A stretch of 64,000 nucleotides of DNA from Clusia tigrina. Its lineage: Eukaryota; Arthropoda; Insecta; Diptera; Clusiidae. Positions 27,076-39,238 of the stretch are shown one piece after another. The notes below the pieces were generated by a model, which searched no databases, was not told the origin of the DNA, and saw only the letters and a program-made list of their open reading frames with translations. The translations under genes and the position numbers were made by a program. The DNA lies in contig OV050031.1 of the NCBI GenBank assembly GCA_920105625.2, positions 81,291,995 through 81,355,994 on the forward strand, given 5' to 3'. How positions within the stretch are numbered: position 1 is the stretch's first letter; the number at the start of each line of letters is the position of its first letter.

Positions 27076-30000
27076 GCTGACAGAGGCTGCGACGCCGACA
27101 GAGGCAGATTGGGGTAGATATAGGCATATGGAAGGCACCAGACCCCCAATCGAAAGCGGCAGCGACTGAGACGCCTACAGAAACGCTGACAAAGGCTGCG
27201 ACGCCGACTGAGGCAGAAAGGGTTGGATATAGTCATAGAGAAAGCAGCAGACCCCTCAATCGACAGCGGCAGCGACTGAGACGCCTTCAGAGATGCTGAC
27301 AGAGGCAGCGACGCCGACTGAGGCAGATAGGGGTAGATATACGCATAGAGAAGGTAGCAGACCCTCCAATCGACAGCGGCGGCGACTGAGACCCCTACAG
27401 AAACGCTGACAAATTCTGCGACGCCGACTGAGGCATATAGGGGTAGATATAGGCATAGAGATGGCAGCAGACCCCCCATACGACAGCGGCAACTTCTGAG
27501 ACGTCTACAGAAACGCTGACAGAGGCTGCGACGCCGACTGAGACGCCGGCTGAGGCAGTTAAGGGTAGGTATAGGCATAAAGAAGGCAACAGGCACCCCC
27601 ACTCGACAGCGGCAGCGACTGAGACGCCTACAAAGATACTGACAGAGGCTGCGACGCCGACTGAGGCAGATAGGGGTAGATATACACATAGAGAAGGCAG
27701 CACACCACCCAATCGACAGCGGCAGCGACTGAGACGCCTACAGAAATGCTGACAGAGGCTGCGACGCCGACAGAGGCAGATTGGGGTAGATATAGGCATA
27801 TGGAAGGCACCAGACCCCCAATCGAAAGCGGCAGCGACTGAGACGCCTACAGAAACGCTGACAAAGGCTGCGACGCCGACTGAGGCAGAAAGGGTTGGAT
27901 ATAGGCATAGAGAAAGCAGCAGACCCCTCAATCGACAGCGGCAGCGACTGAGACGCCTTCAGAGATGCTGACAGAGGCAGCGACGCCGACTGAGGCAGAT
28001 AGGGGTAGATATACGCATAGAGAAGGTAGCAGACCCTCCAATCGACAGCGGCGGCGACTGAGACTCCTACAGAAACGCTGACAAATTCTGCGACGCCGAC
28101 TGAGGCAGATAGTGGTGGATATAGGCATAGAGAAGGCAACAGGCCCCCAATCGACAGCGGCAACGACTGAGACGCCTACAGAGACGCTGACAGAAGCTGC
28201 GACGCCGACTGAGACGCCGACTGAGGCAGATAGGGGTAGATATAGGCATAGAGAAAGCAGCAGACCCCTCAATCGACAGCGGCAGCGACTGAGACGCCTA
28301 CAGAGACGCTGACAGAGGCAGCGACGCCGACTGAGGCAGATAGGGGTAGATATACGCATAGAGAAGGTAGCAGACCCTCCAATCGACAGCGGCGGCGACT
28401 GAGACTCCTACAGAAACGCTGACAAATTCTGCGACGCCGACTGAGGCAGATAGGGGTAGATATAGGCATAGAGATGGCAGCAGACCCCCCATACGACAGC
28501 GGCAACTTCTGAGACGTCTACAGAAACGCTGACAGAGGCTGCGACGCCGACTGAGACGCCGGCTGAGGCAGTTAAGGGTAGGTATAGGCATAAAGAAGGC
28601 AACAGGCACCCCCACTCGACAGCGGCAGCGACTGAGACGCCTACAAAGATACTGACAGAGGCTGCGACGCCGACTGAGGCAGATAGGGGTAGATATACAC
28701 ATAGAGAAGGCAGCACACCACCCAATCGACAGCGGCAGCGACTGAGACGCCTACAGAAATGCTGACAGAGGCTGCGACGCCGACAGAGGCAGATTGGGGT
28801 AGATATAGGCATATGGAAGGCACCAGACCCCCAATCGAAAGCGGCAGCGACTGAGACGCCTACAGAAACGCTGACAAAGGCTGCGACGCCGACTGAGGCA
28901 GAAAGGGTTGGATATAGGCATAGAGAAAGCAGCAGACCCCTCAATCGACAGCGGCAGCGACTGAGACGCCTTCAGAGATGCTGACAGAGGCAGCGACGCC
29001 GACTGAGGCAGATAGGGGTAGATATACGCATAGAGAAGTTAGCAGACCCTCCAATCAACAGCGGCGGCGACTGAGACTCCTACAGAAACGCTGACAAATT
29101 CTGCGACGCCGACTGAGGCAGATAGGGGTGGATATAGGCATAGAGAAGGCAACAGGCCCCCAATCGACAGCGGCAACGACTGAGACGCCTACAGAGACGC
29201 TGACAGAAGCTGCGACGCCGACTGAGACGCCGACTGAGGCAGATAGGGGTAGATATAGGCATAGAGAAAGCAGCAGACCCCTCAATCGACAGCGGCAGCC
29301 ACTGAGACGCCTTCAGAGACGCTGACAGAGGCAGCGACGCCGACTGAGGCAGATAGGGGTAGATATACGCATAGAGAAGGTAGCAGACCAACCAATCGAC
29401 AGCGGCGGCGACTGAGACTCCTACAGAAACGCTGACAAATTCTGCGACGCCGACTGAGGCAGATAGGGGTAGATATAGGCATAGAGATGGCAGCAGACCC
29501 CCCATACGACAGCGGCAACTTCTGAGACGTCTACAGAAACGCTGACAGAGGCTGCGACGCCGACTGAGACGCCGGCTGAGGCAGTTAAGGGTAGGTATAG
29601 GCATAAAGAAGGCAACAGGCACCCCCACTCGACAGCGGCAGCGACTGAGACGCCTACAAAGATACTGACAGAGGCTGCGACGCCGACTGAGGCAGATAGG
29701 GGTGGATATAGGCATAGAGAAAGCAGCAGACCCCTCAATCGACAGCGGCAGCGACTGAGACGCCTTCAGAGATGCTGACAGAGGCAGCGACGCCGACTGA
29801 GGCAGATAGGGGTAGATATACGCATATGGAAGGCACCAGACCCCCAATCGAAAGCGGCAGCGACTGAGACGCCTACAGAAACGCTGACAAAGGCTGCGAC
29901 GCCGACTGAGGCAGTAAGGGTTGGATATAGGCATAGAGAAAGCAGCAGACCCCTCAATCGACAGCGGCAGCGACTGAGACGCCTTCAGAGATGCTGACAG

Positions 30001-33000
30001 AGGCAGCAACGCCGACTGAGGCAGATAGGGGTAGATATACGCATAGAGAAGGTAGCAGACCCTCCAATCGACAGCGGCGACGACTGAGACTCCTACAGAA
30101 ACGCTGACAAATTCTGCGACGCCGACTGAGGCAGATAGGGGTGGATATAGGCATAGAGAAGGCAACAGGCCCCCAATCGACAGCGGCAACGACTGAGACG
30201 CCTACAGAGACGCTGACAGAAGCTGCCACGCCGACTGAGACGCCGACTGAGGCAGATAGGGGTAGATATAGGCATAGAGAAAGCAGCAGACCCCTCAATC
30301 GACAGCGGCAGCGACTGAGACGCCTTCAGAGACGCTGACAGAGGCTGCGACGCCGACTGAGACGCCGGCTGAGGCAGTTAAGGGTAGGTATAGGCATAAA
30401 GAAGGCAACAGGCACCCCCACTCGACAGCGGCAGCGACTGAGACGCCTACAAAGATACTGACAGAGGCTGCGACGCCGACTGAGGCAGATAGGGGTGGAT
30501 ATAGGCATAGAGAAAGCAGCAGACCCCTCAATCGACAGCGGCAGCGACTGAGACGCCTTCAGAGATGCTGACAGAGGCAGCGACGCCGACTGAGGCAGAT
30601 AGGGGTAGATATACGCATAGAGAAGGTAGCAGACCCTCCAATCGACAGCGGCGGCGACTGAGACTCCTACAGAAACGCTGACAAATTCTGCGACGCCGAC
30701 TGAGGCAGATAGGGGTAGATATAGGCATAGAGATGGCAGCAGACCCCCCATACGACAGCGGCAACTTCTGAGACGTCTACAGAAACGCTGACAGAGGCTG
30801 CGACGCCGACTGAGACGCCGGCTGAGGCAGTTAAGGGTAGGTATAGGCATAAAGAAGGCAACAGGCACCCCCCACTCGACAGCGGCAGCGACTGAGACGC
30901 CTACAAAGATACTGACAGAGGCTGCGACGCCGACTGAGGCAGATAGGGGTAGATATACACATAGAGAAGGCAGCACACCACCCAATCGACAGCGGCAGCG
31001 ACTGAGACGCCTACAGAAATGCTGACAGAGGCTGCGACGCCGACAGAGGCAGATTGGGGTAGATATAGGCATATGGCAGGCACCAGACCCCCAATCGAAA
31101 GCGGCAGCGACTGAGACGCCTACAGAAACGCTGACAAAGGCTGCGACGCCGACTGAGGCAGAAAGGGTTGGATATAGGCATAGAGAAAGCAGCAGACCCC
31201 TCAATCGACAGCGGCAGCGACTGAGACGCCTTCAGAGATGCTGACAGAGGCAGCGACGCCGACTGAGGCAGATAGGGGTAGATATACGCATAGAGAAGGT
31301 AGCAGACCCTCCAATCGACAGCGGCGGCGACTGAGACTCCTACAGAAACGCTGACAAATTCTGCGACGCCGACTGAGGCAGATAGGGGTGGATATAGGCA
31401 TAGAGAAGGCAACAGGCCCCCAATCGACAGCGGCAACGACTGAGACACCTACAGAGACGCTGACAGAAGCTGCGACGCCGACTGAGACGCCGACTGAGGC
31501 AGATAGGGGTAGATATAGGCATAGAGAAAGCAGCAGACCCCTCAATCGACAGCGGCAGCGACTGAGACGCCTTCAGAGACGCTGACAGAGGCAGCGACGC
31601 CGACTGAGGCAGATAGGGGTAGATATACGCATAGAGAAGTTAGCAGACCCTCCAATCGACAGCGGCGGCGACTGAGACTCCTACAGAAACGCTGACAAAT
31701 TCTGCGACGCCGACTGAGGCAGATAGGGGTAGATATAGGCATAGAGATGGCAGCAGACCCCCCATACGACAGCGGCAACTTCTGAGACGTCTACAGAAAC
31801 GCTGACAGAGGCTGCGACGCCGACTGAGACGCCGGCTGCGGCAGTTAAGGGTAGGTATAGGCATAAAGAAGGCAACAGGCACCCCCACTCGACAGCGGCA
31901 GCGACTGAGACGCCTACAAAGATACTGACAGAGGCTGCGACGCCGACTGAGGCAGATTGGGGTAGATATACACATAGAGAAGGCAGCACACCACCAAATC
32001 GACAGCGGCAGCGACTGAGACGCCTACAGAAATGCTGACAGAGGCTGCGACGCCGACAGAGGCAGATTGGGGTAGATATAGCCATATGGAAGGCACCAGA
32101 CCCCCAATCGAAAGCGGCAGCGACTGAGACGCCTACAGAAACGCTGACAAAGGCTGCGACGCCGACTGAGGCAGAAAGGGTTGGATATAGGCATAGAGAA
32201 AGCAGCAGACCCCTCAATCGACAGCGGCAGCGACTGAGACGCCTTCAGAGATGCTGACAGAGGCAGCGACACCGACTGAGGCAGATAGGGGTAGATATAC
32301 GCATAGAGAAGGTAGCAGACCCTCCAATCGACAGCGGCGGCGACTGAGACTCCTACAGAAACGCTGACAAATTCTGCGACGCCGACTGAGGCAGATAGGG
32401 GTGGATATAGGCATAGAGAAGGCAACAGGCCCCCAATCGACAGCGGCAACGACTGAGACGCCTACAGAGACGCTGACAGAAGCTGCGACGCCGACTGAGA
32501 CGCCGACTGAGGCAGATAGGGGTAGATATAGGCATAGAGAAAGCAGCAGACCCCTCAATCGACAGCGGCAGCGACTGAGACGCCTTCAGAGACGCTGACA
32601 GAGGCAGCGACGCCGACTGAGGCAGATAGGGGTAGATATACGCATAGAGAAGGTAGCAGACCCTCCAATCGAAAGCGGCAGCGACTGAGACGCCTACAGA
32701 AACGCTGACAAAGGCTGCGACGCCGACTGAGGCAGATAGGGGTAGATATAGGCATAGAGAAAGCAGCAGACCCCTCAATCGACAGCGGCAGCGACTGAGA
32801 CGCCTTCAGAGACGCTGACAGAGGCAGCGACGCCGACTGAGGCAGATAGGGGTAGATATACGCATAGAGAAGGTAGCAGACCCTCCAATCGACAGCGGCT
32901 GCGACTGAGACTCCTACAGAAACGCTGACAAATTCTGCGACGCCGACTGAGGCAGATAGGGGTAGATATAGGCATAGAGATGGCAGCAGACCCCCCATAC

Positions 33001-33266
33001 GACAGCGGCAACTTCTGAGACGTCTACAGAAACGCTGACAGAGGCTGCGACGCCGACTGAGACGCCGGCTGAGGCAGTTAAGGGTAGGTATAGGCATAAA
33101 GAAGGCAACAGGCACCCCCACTCGACAGCGGCAGCGACTGAGACGCCTACAAAGATACTGACAGAGGCTGCGACGCCGACTGAGGCAGATAGGGGTAGAT
33201 ATACACATAGAGAAGGCAGCACACCACCCAATCGACAGCGGCAGCGACTGAGACGCCTACAGAAAT
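27076..33266 (+). repeat. Segmental tandem duplication, copy 1 (about 6191 bp)
   Basis: Matches the following block at a constant offset of 6191-6193. Private variants shared by both copies include GACCAACCAATCG (29387 and 35578), TACGCATATGG (29819 and 36010), GGCAGTAAGGG (29910 and 36101), CATATGGCAGG (31070 and 37262), CACCACCAAATCG (31988 and 38180) and AGCCATATGG (32079 and 38271). The left edge is set by GAAACGCTG at 27071 versus GAAATGCTG at 33262. Copy 1 carries about 220 bp (two monomers) near 32670-32885 that copy 2 lacks. Confidence 0.85.
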
Positions 33267-36200
33267 GCTGACAGAGGCTGCGACGCCGACAGAGGCAGAT
33301 TGGGGTAGATATAGGCATATGGAAGGCACCAGACCCCCAATCGAAAGCGGCAGCGACTTAGACGCCTACAGAAACGCTGACAAAGGCTGCGACGCCGACT
33401 GAGGCAGAAAGGGTTGGATATAGGCATAGAGAAAGCAGCAGACCCCTCAATCGACAGCGGCAGCGACTGAGACGCCTTCAGAGATGCTGACAGAGGCAGC
33501 GACGCCGACTGAGGCAGATAGGGGTAGATATACGCATAGAGAAGGTAGCAGACCCTCCAATCGACAGCGGCGGCGACTGAGACCCCTACAGAAACGCTGA
33601 CAAATTCTGCGACGCCGACTGAGGCATATAGGGGTAGATATAGGCATAGAGATGGCAGCAGACCCCCCATACGACAGCGGCAACTTCTGAGACGTCTACA
33701 GAAACGCTGACAGAGGCTGCGACGCCGACTGAGACGCCGGCTGAGGCAGTTAAGGGTAGGTATAGGCATAAAGAAGGCAACAGGCACCCCCACTCGACAG
33801 CGGCAGCGACTGAGACGTCTACAAAGATACTGACAGAGGCTGCGACGCCGACTGAGGCAGATAGGGGTAGATATACACATAGAGAAGGCAGCACACCACC
33901 CAATCGACAGCGGCAGCGACTGAGACGCCTACAGAAATGCTGACAGAGGCTGCGACGCCGACAGAGGCAGATTGGGGTAGATATAGGCATATGGAAGGCA
34001 CCAGACCCCCAATCGAAAGCGGCAGCGACTGAGACGCCTACAGAAACGCTGACAAAGGCTGCGACGCCGACTGAGGCAGAAAGGGTTGGATATAGGCATA
34101 GAGAAAGCAGCAGACCCCTCAATCGACAGCGGCAGCGACTGAGACGCCTTCAGAGATGCTGACAGAGGCAGCGACGCCGACTGAGGCAGATAGGGGTAGA
34201 TATACGCATAGAGAAGGTAGCAGACCCGCCAATCGACAGCGGCGGCGACTGAGACTCCTACAGAAACGCTGACAAATTCTGCGACGCCGACTGAGGCAGA
34301 TAGTGGTGGATATAGGCATAGAGAAGGCAACAGGCCCCCAATCGACAGCGGCAACGACTGAGACGCCTACAGAGACGCTGACAGAGGCTGCGACGCCGAC
34401 TGAGACGCCGACTGAGGCAGATAGGGGTAGATATAGGCATAGAGAAAGCAGCAGACCCCTCAATCGACAGCGGCAGCGACTGAGACGCCTTCAGAGACGC
34501 TGACAGAGGCTGCGACGCCGACTGAGGCAGATAGGGGTAGATATACGCATAGAGAAGGTAGCAGACCCTCCAATCGACAGCGGCGGCGACTGAGACTCCT
34601 ACAGAAACGCTGACAAATTCTGCGACGCCGACTGAGGCAGATAGGGGTAGATATAGGCATAGAGATGGCAGCAGACCCCCCATACGACAGCGGCAACTTC
34701 TGAGACGTCTACAGAAACGCTGACAGAGGCTGCGACGCCGACTGAGACGCCGGCTGAGGCAGTTAAGGGTAGGTATAGGCATAAAGAAGGCAACAGGCAC
34801 CCCCACTCGACAGCGGCAGCGACTGAGACGCCTACAAAGATACTGACAGAGGCTGCGACGCCGACTGAGGCAGATAGGGGTAGATATACACATAGAGAAG
34901 GCAGCACACCACCCAATCGACAGCGGCAGCGACTGAGACGCCTACAGAAATGCTGACAGAGGCTGCGACGCCGACAGAGGCAGATTGGGGTAGATATAGG
35001 CATATGGAAGGCACCAGACCCCCAATCGAAAGCGGCAGCGACTGAGACGCCTACAGAAACGCTGACAAAAGCTGCGACGCCGACTGAGGCAGAAAGGGTT
35101 GGATATAGGCATAGAGAAAGCAGCAGACCCCTCAATCGACAGCGGCAGCGACTGAGACGCCTTCAGAGATGCTGACAGAGGCAGCGACGCCGACTGAGGC
35201 AGATAGGGGTAGATATACGCATAGAGAAGTTAGCAGACCCTCCAATCAACAGCGGCGGCGACTGAGACTCCTACAGAAACGCTGACAAATTCTGCGACGC
35301 CGACTGAGGCAGATAGGGGTGGATATAGGCATAGAGAAGGCAACAGGCCCCCAATCGACAGCGGCAACGACTGAGACGCCTACAGAGACGCTGACAGAAG
35401 CTGCGACGCCGACTGAGACGCCGACTGAGGCAGATAGGGGTAGATATAGGCATAGAGAAAGCAGCAGACCCCTCAATCGACAGCGGCAGCCACTGAGACG
35501 CCTTCAGAGACGCTGACAGAGGCAGCGACGCCGACTGAGGCAGATAGGGGTAGATATACGCATAGAGAAGGTAGCAGACCAACCAATCGACAGCGGCGGC
35601 GACTGAGACTCCTACAGAAACGCTGACAAATTCTGCGACGCCGACTGAGGCAGATAGGGGTAGATATAGGCATAGAGATGGCAGCAGACCCCCCATACGA
35701 CAGCGGCAACTTCTGAGACGTCTACAGAAACGCTGACAGAGGCTGCGACGCCGACTGAGACGCCGGCTGAGGCAGTTAAGGGTAGGTATAGGCATAAAGA
35801 AGGCAACAGGCACCCCCACTCGACAGCGGCAGCGACTGAGACGCCTACAAAGATACTGACAGAGGCTGCGACGCCGACTGAGGCAGATAGGGGTGGATAT
35901 AGGCATAGAGAAAGCAGCAGACCCCTCAATCGACAGCGGCAGCGACTGAGACGCCTTCAGAGATGCTGACAGAGGCAGCGACGCCGACTGAGGCAGATAG
36001 GGGTAGATATACGCATATGGAAGGCACCAGACCCCCAATCGAAAGCGGCAGCGACTGAGACGCCTACAGAAACGCTGACAAAGGCTGCGACGCCGACTGA
36101 GGCAGTAAGGGTTGGATATAGGCATAGAGAAAGCAGCAGACCCCTCAATCGACAGCGGCAGCGACTGAGACGCCTTCAGAGATGCTGACAGAGGCAGCGA

Positions 36201-39200
36201 CGCCGACTGAGGCAGATAGGGGTAGATATACGCATAGAGAAGGTAGCAGACCCTCCAATCGACAGCGGCGACGACTGAGACTCCTACAGAAACGCTGACA
36301 AATTCTGCGACGCCGACTGAGGCAGATAGGGGTGGATATAGGCATAGAGATGGCAGCAGACCCCCCATACGACAGCGGCAACTTCTGAGACGTCTACAGA
36401 AACGCTGACAGAGGCTGCGACGCCGACTGAGACGCCGGCTGAGGCAGTTAAGGGTAGGTATAGGCATAAAGAAGGCAACAGGCACCCCCACTCGACAGCG
36501 GCAGCGACTGAGACGCCTTCAGAGACGCTGACAGAGGCTGCGACGCCGACTGAGACGCCGGCTGAGGCAGTTAAGGGTAGGTATAGGCATAAAGAAGGCA
36601 ACAGGCACCCCCACTCGACAGCGGCAGCGACTGAGACGCCTACAAAGATACTGACAGAGGCTGCGACGCCGACTGAGGCAGATAGGGGTGGATATAGGCA
36701 TAGAGAAAGCAGCAGACCCCTCAATCGACAGCGGCAGCGACTGAGACGCCTTCAGAGATGCTGACAGAGGCAGCGACGCCGACTGAGGCAGATAGGGGTA
36801 GATATACGCATAGAGAAGGTAGCAGACCCTCCAATCGACAGCGGCGGCGACTGAGACTCCTACAGAAACGCTGACAAATTCTGCGACGCCGACTGAGGCA
36901 GATAGGGGTAGATATAGGCATAGAGATGGCAGCAGACCCCCCATACGACAGCGGCAACTTCTGAGACGTCTACAGAAACGCTGACAGAGGCTGCGACGCC
37001 GACTGAGACGCCGGCTGAGGCAGTTAAGGGTAGGTATAGGCATAAAGAAGGCAACAGGCACCCCCACTCGACAGCGGCAGCGACTGAGACGCCTACAAAG
37101 ATACTGACAGAGGCTGCGACGCCGACTGAGGCAGATAGGGGTAGATATACACATAGAGAAGGCAGCACACCACCCAATCGACAGCGGCAGCGACTGAGAC
37201 GCCTACAGAAATGCTGACAGAGGCTGCGACGCCGACAGAGGCAGATTGGGGTAGATATAGGCATATGGCAGGCACCAGACCCCCAATCGAAAGCGGCAGC
37301 GACTGAGACGCCTACAGAAACGCTGACAAAGGCTGCGACGCCGACTGAGGCAGAAAGGGTTGGATATAGGCATAGAGAAAGCAGCAGACCCCTCAATCGA
37401 CAGCGGCAGCGACTGAGACGCCTTCAGAGATGCTGACAGAGGCAGCGACGCCGACTGAGGCAGATAGGGGTAGATATACGCATAGAGAAGGTAGCAGACC
37501 CTCCAATCGACAGCGGCGGCGACTGAGACTCCTACAGAAACGCTGACAAATTCTGCGACGCAGACTGAGGCAGATAGGGGTGGATATAGGCATAGAGAAG
37601 GCAACAGGCCCCCAATCGACAGCGGCAACGACTGAGACACCTACAGAGACGCTGACAGAAGCTGCGACGCCGACTGAGACGCCGACTGAGGCAGATAGGG
37701 GTAGATATAGGCATAGAGAAAGCAGCAGACCCCTCAATCGACAGCGGCAGCGACTGAGACGCCTTCAGAGACGCTGACAGAGGCAGCGACGCCGACTGAG
37801 GCAGATAGGGGTAGATATACGCATAGAGAAGTTAGCAGACCCTCCAATCGACAGCGGCGGCGACTGAGACTCCTACAGAAACGCTTACAAATTCTGCGAC
37901 GCCGACTGAGGCAGATAGGGGTAGATATAGGCATAGAGATGGCAGCAGACCCCCCATACGACAGCGGCAACTTCTGAGACGTCTACAGAAACGCTGACAG
38001 AGGCTGCGACGCCGACTGAGACGCCGGCTGCGGCAGTTAAGGGTAGGTATAGGCATAAAGAAGGCAACAGGCACCCCCACTCGACAGCGGCAGCGACTGA
38101 GACGCCTACAAAGATACTGACAGAGGCTGCGACGCCGACTGAGGCAGATTGGGGTAGATATACACATAGAGAAGGCAGCACACCACCAAATCGACAGCGG
38201 CAGCGACTGAGACGCCTACAGAAATGCTGACAGAGGCTGCGACGCCGACAGAGGCAGATTGGGGTAGATATAGCCATATGGAAGGCACCAGACCCCCAAT
38301 CGAAAGCGGCAGCGACTGAGACGCCTACAGAAACGCTGACAAAGGCTGCGACGCCGACTGAGGCAGAAAGGGTTGGATATAGGCATAGAGAAAGCAGCAG
38401 ACCCCTCAATCGACAGCGGCAGCGACTGAGACGCCTTCAGAGATGCTGACAGAGGCAGCGACGCCGACTGAGGCAGATAGGGGTAGATATACGCATAGAG
38501 AAGGTAGCAGACCCTCCAATCGACAGCGGCGGCGACTGAGACTCCTACAGAAACGCTGACAAATTCTGCGACGCCGACTGAGGCAGATAGGGGTGGATAT
38601 AGGCATAGAGAAGGCAACAGGCCCCCAATCGACAGCGGCAACGACTGAGACGCCTACAGAGACGCTGACAGAAGCTGCGACGCCGACTGAGACGCCGACT
38701 GAGGCAGATAGGGGTAGATATAGGCATAGAGAAAGCAGCAGACCCCTCAATCGACAGCGGCAGCGACTGAGACGCCTTCAGAGACGCTGACAGAGGCAGC
38801 GACGCCGACTGAGGCAGATAGGGGTAGATATACGCATAGATAAGGTAGCAGACCCTCCAATCGACAGCGGCGGCGACTGAGACTCCTACAGAAACGCTGA
38901 CAAATTCTGCGACGCCGACTGAGGCAGATAGGGGTAGATATAGGCATAGAGATGGCAGCAGACCCCCCATACGACAGCGGCAACTTCTGAGACGTCTACA
39001 GAAACGCTGACAGAGGCTGCGACGCCGACTGAGACGCCGGCTGAGACAGTTAAGGGTAGGTATAGGCATAAAGAAGGCAACAGGCACCCCCACTCGACAG
39101 CGGCAGCGACTGAGATGCCTACAAAGATACTGACAGAGGCTGCGACGCCGACTGAGGCAGATAGGGGTAGATATACACATAGAGAAGGCAGCACACCACC

Positions 39201-39238
39201 CAATCGACAGCGGCAGCGACTGAGACGCCTACAGAAAT
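33267..39238 (+). repeat. Segmental tandem duplication, copy 2 (about 5972 bp)
   Basis: Direct repeat of 27076-33266. After the point matching about 32670 the offset falls from 6192 to 5972, because the two extra monomers of copy 1 are missing. The right end cannot be fixed, since both copies run into regular nine-mer HOR. A patch at about 36341-36495 has a different monomer type from its partner at about 30149-30303 (see findings). Confidence 0.75.

Noticed and set aside
35271..36491. 406-codon minus-strand open frame (similar 369-codon frame at 29080-30189 and many shorter ones)
   Set aside because: All three minus frames are nearly free of stops because the plus strand has few T. The translation simply cycles through the three frames of the 110-bp monomer (not a multiple of three), with no domain and no conserved start. 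Frame ends depend on single bases such as CTA in CCTACAG or TCA before ATCGAC.
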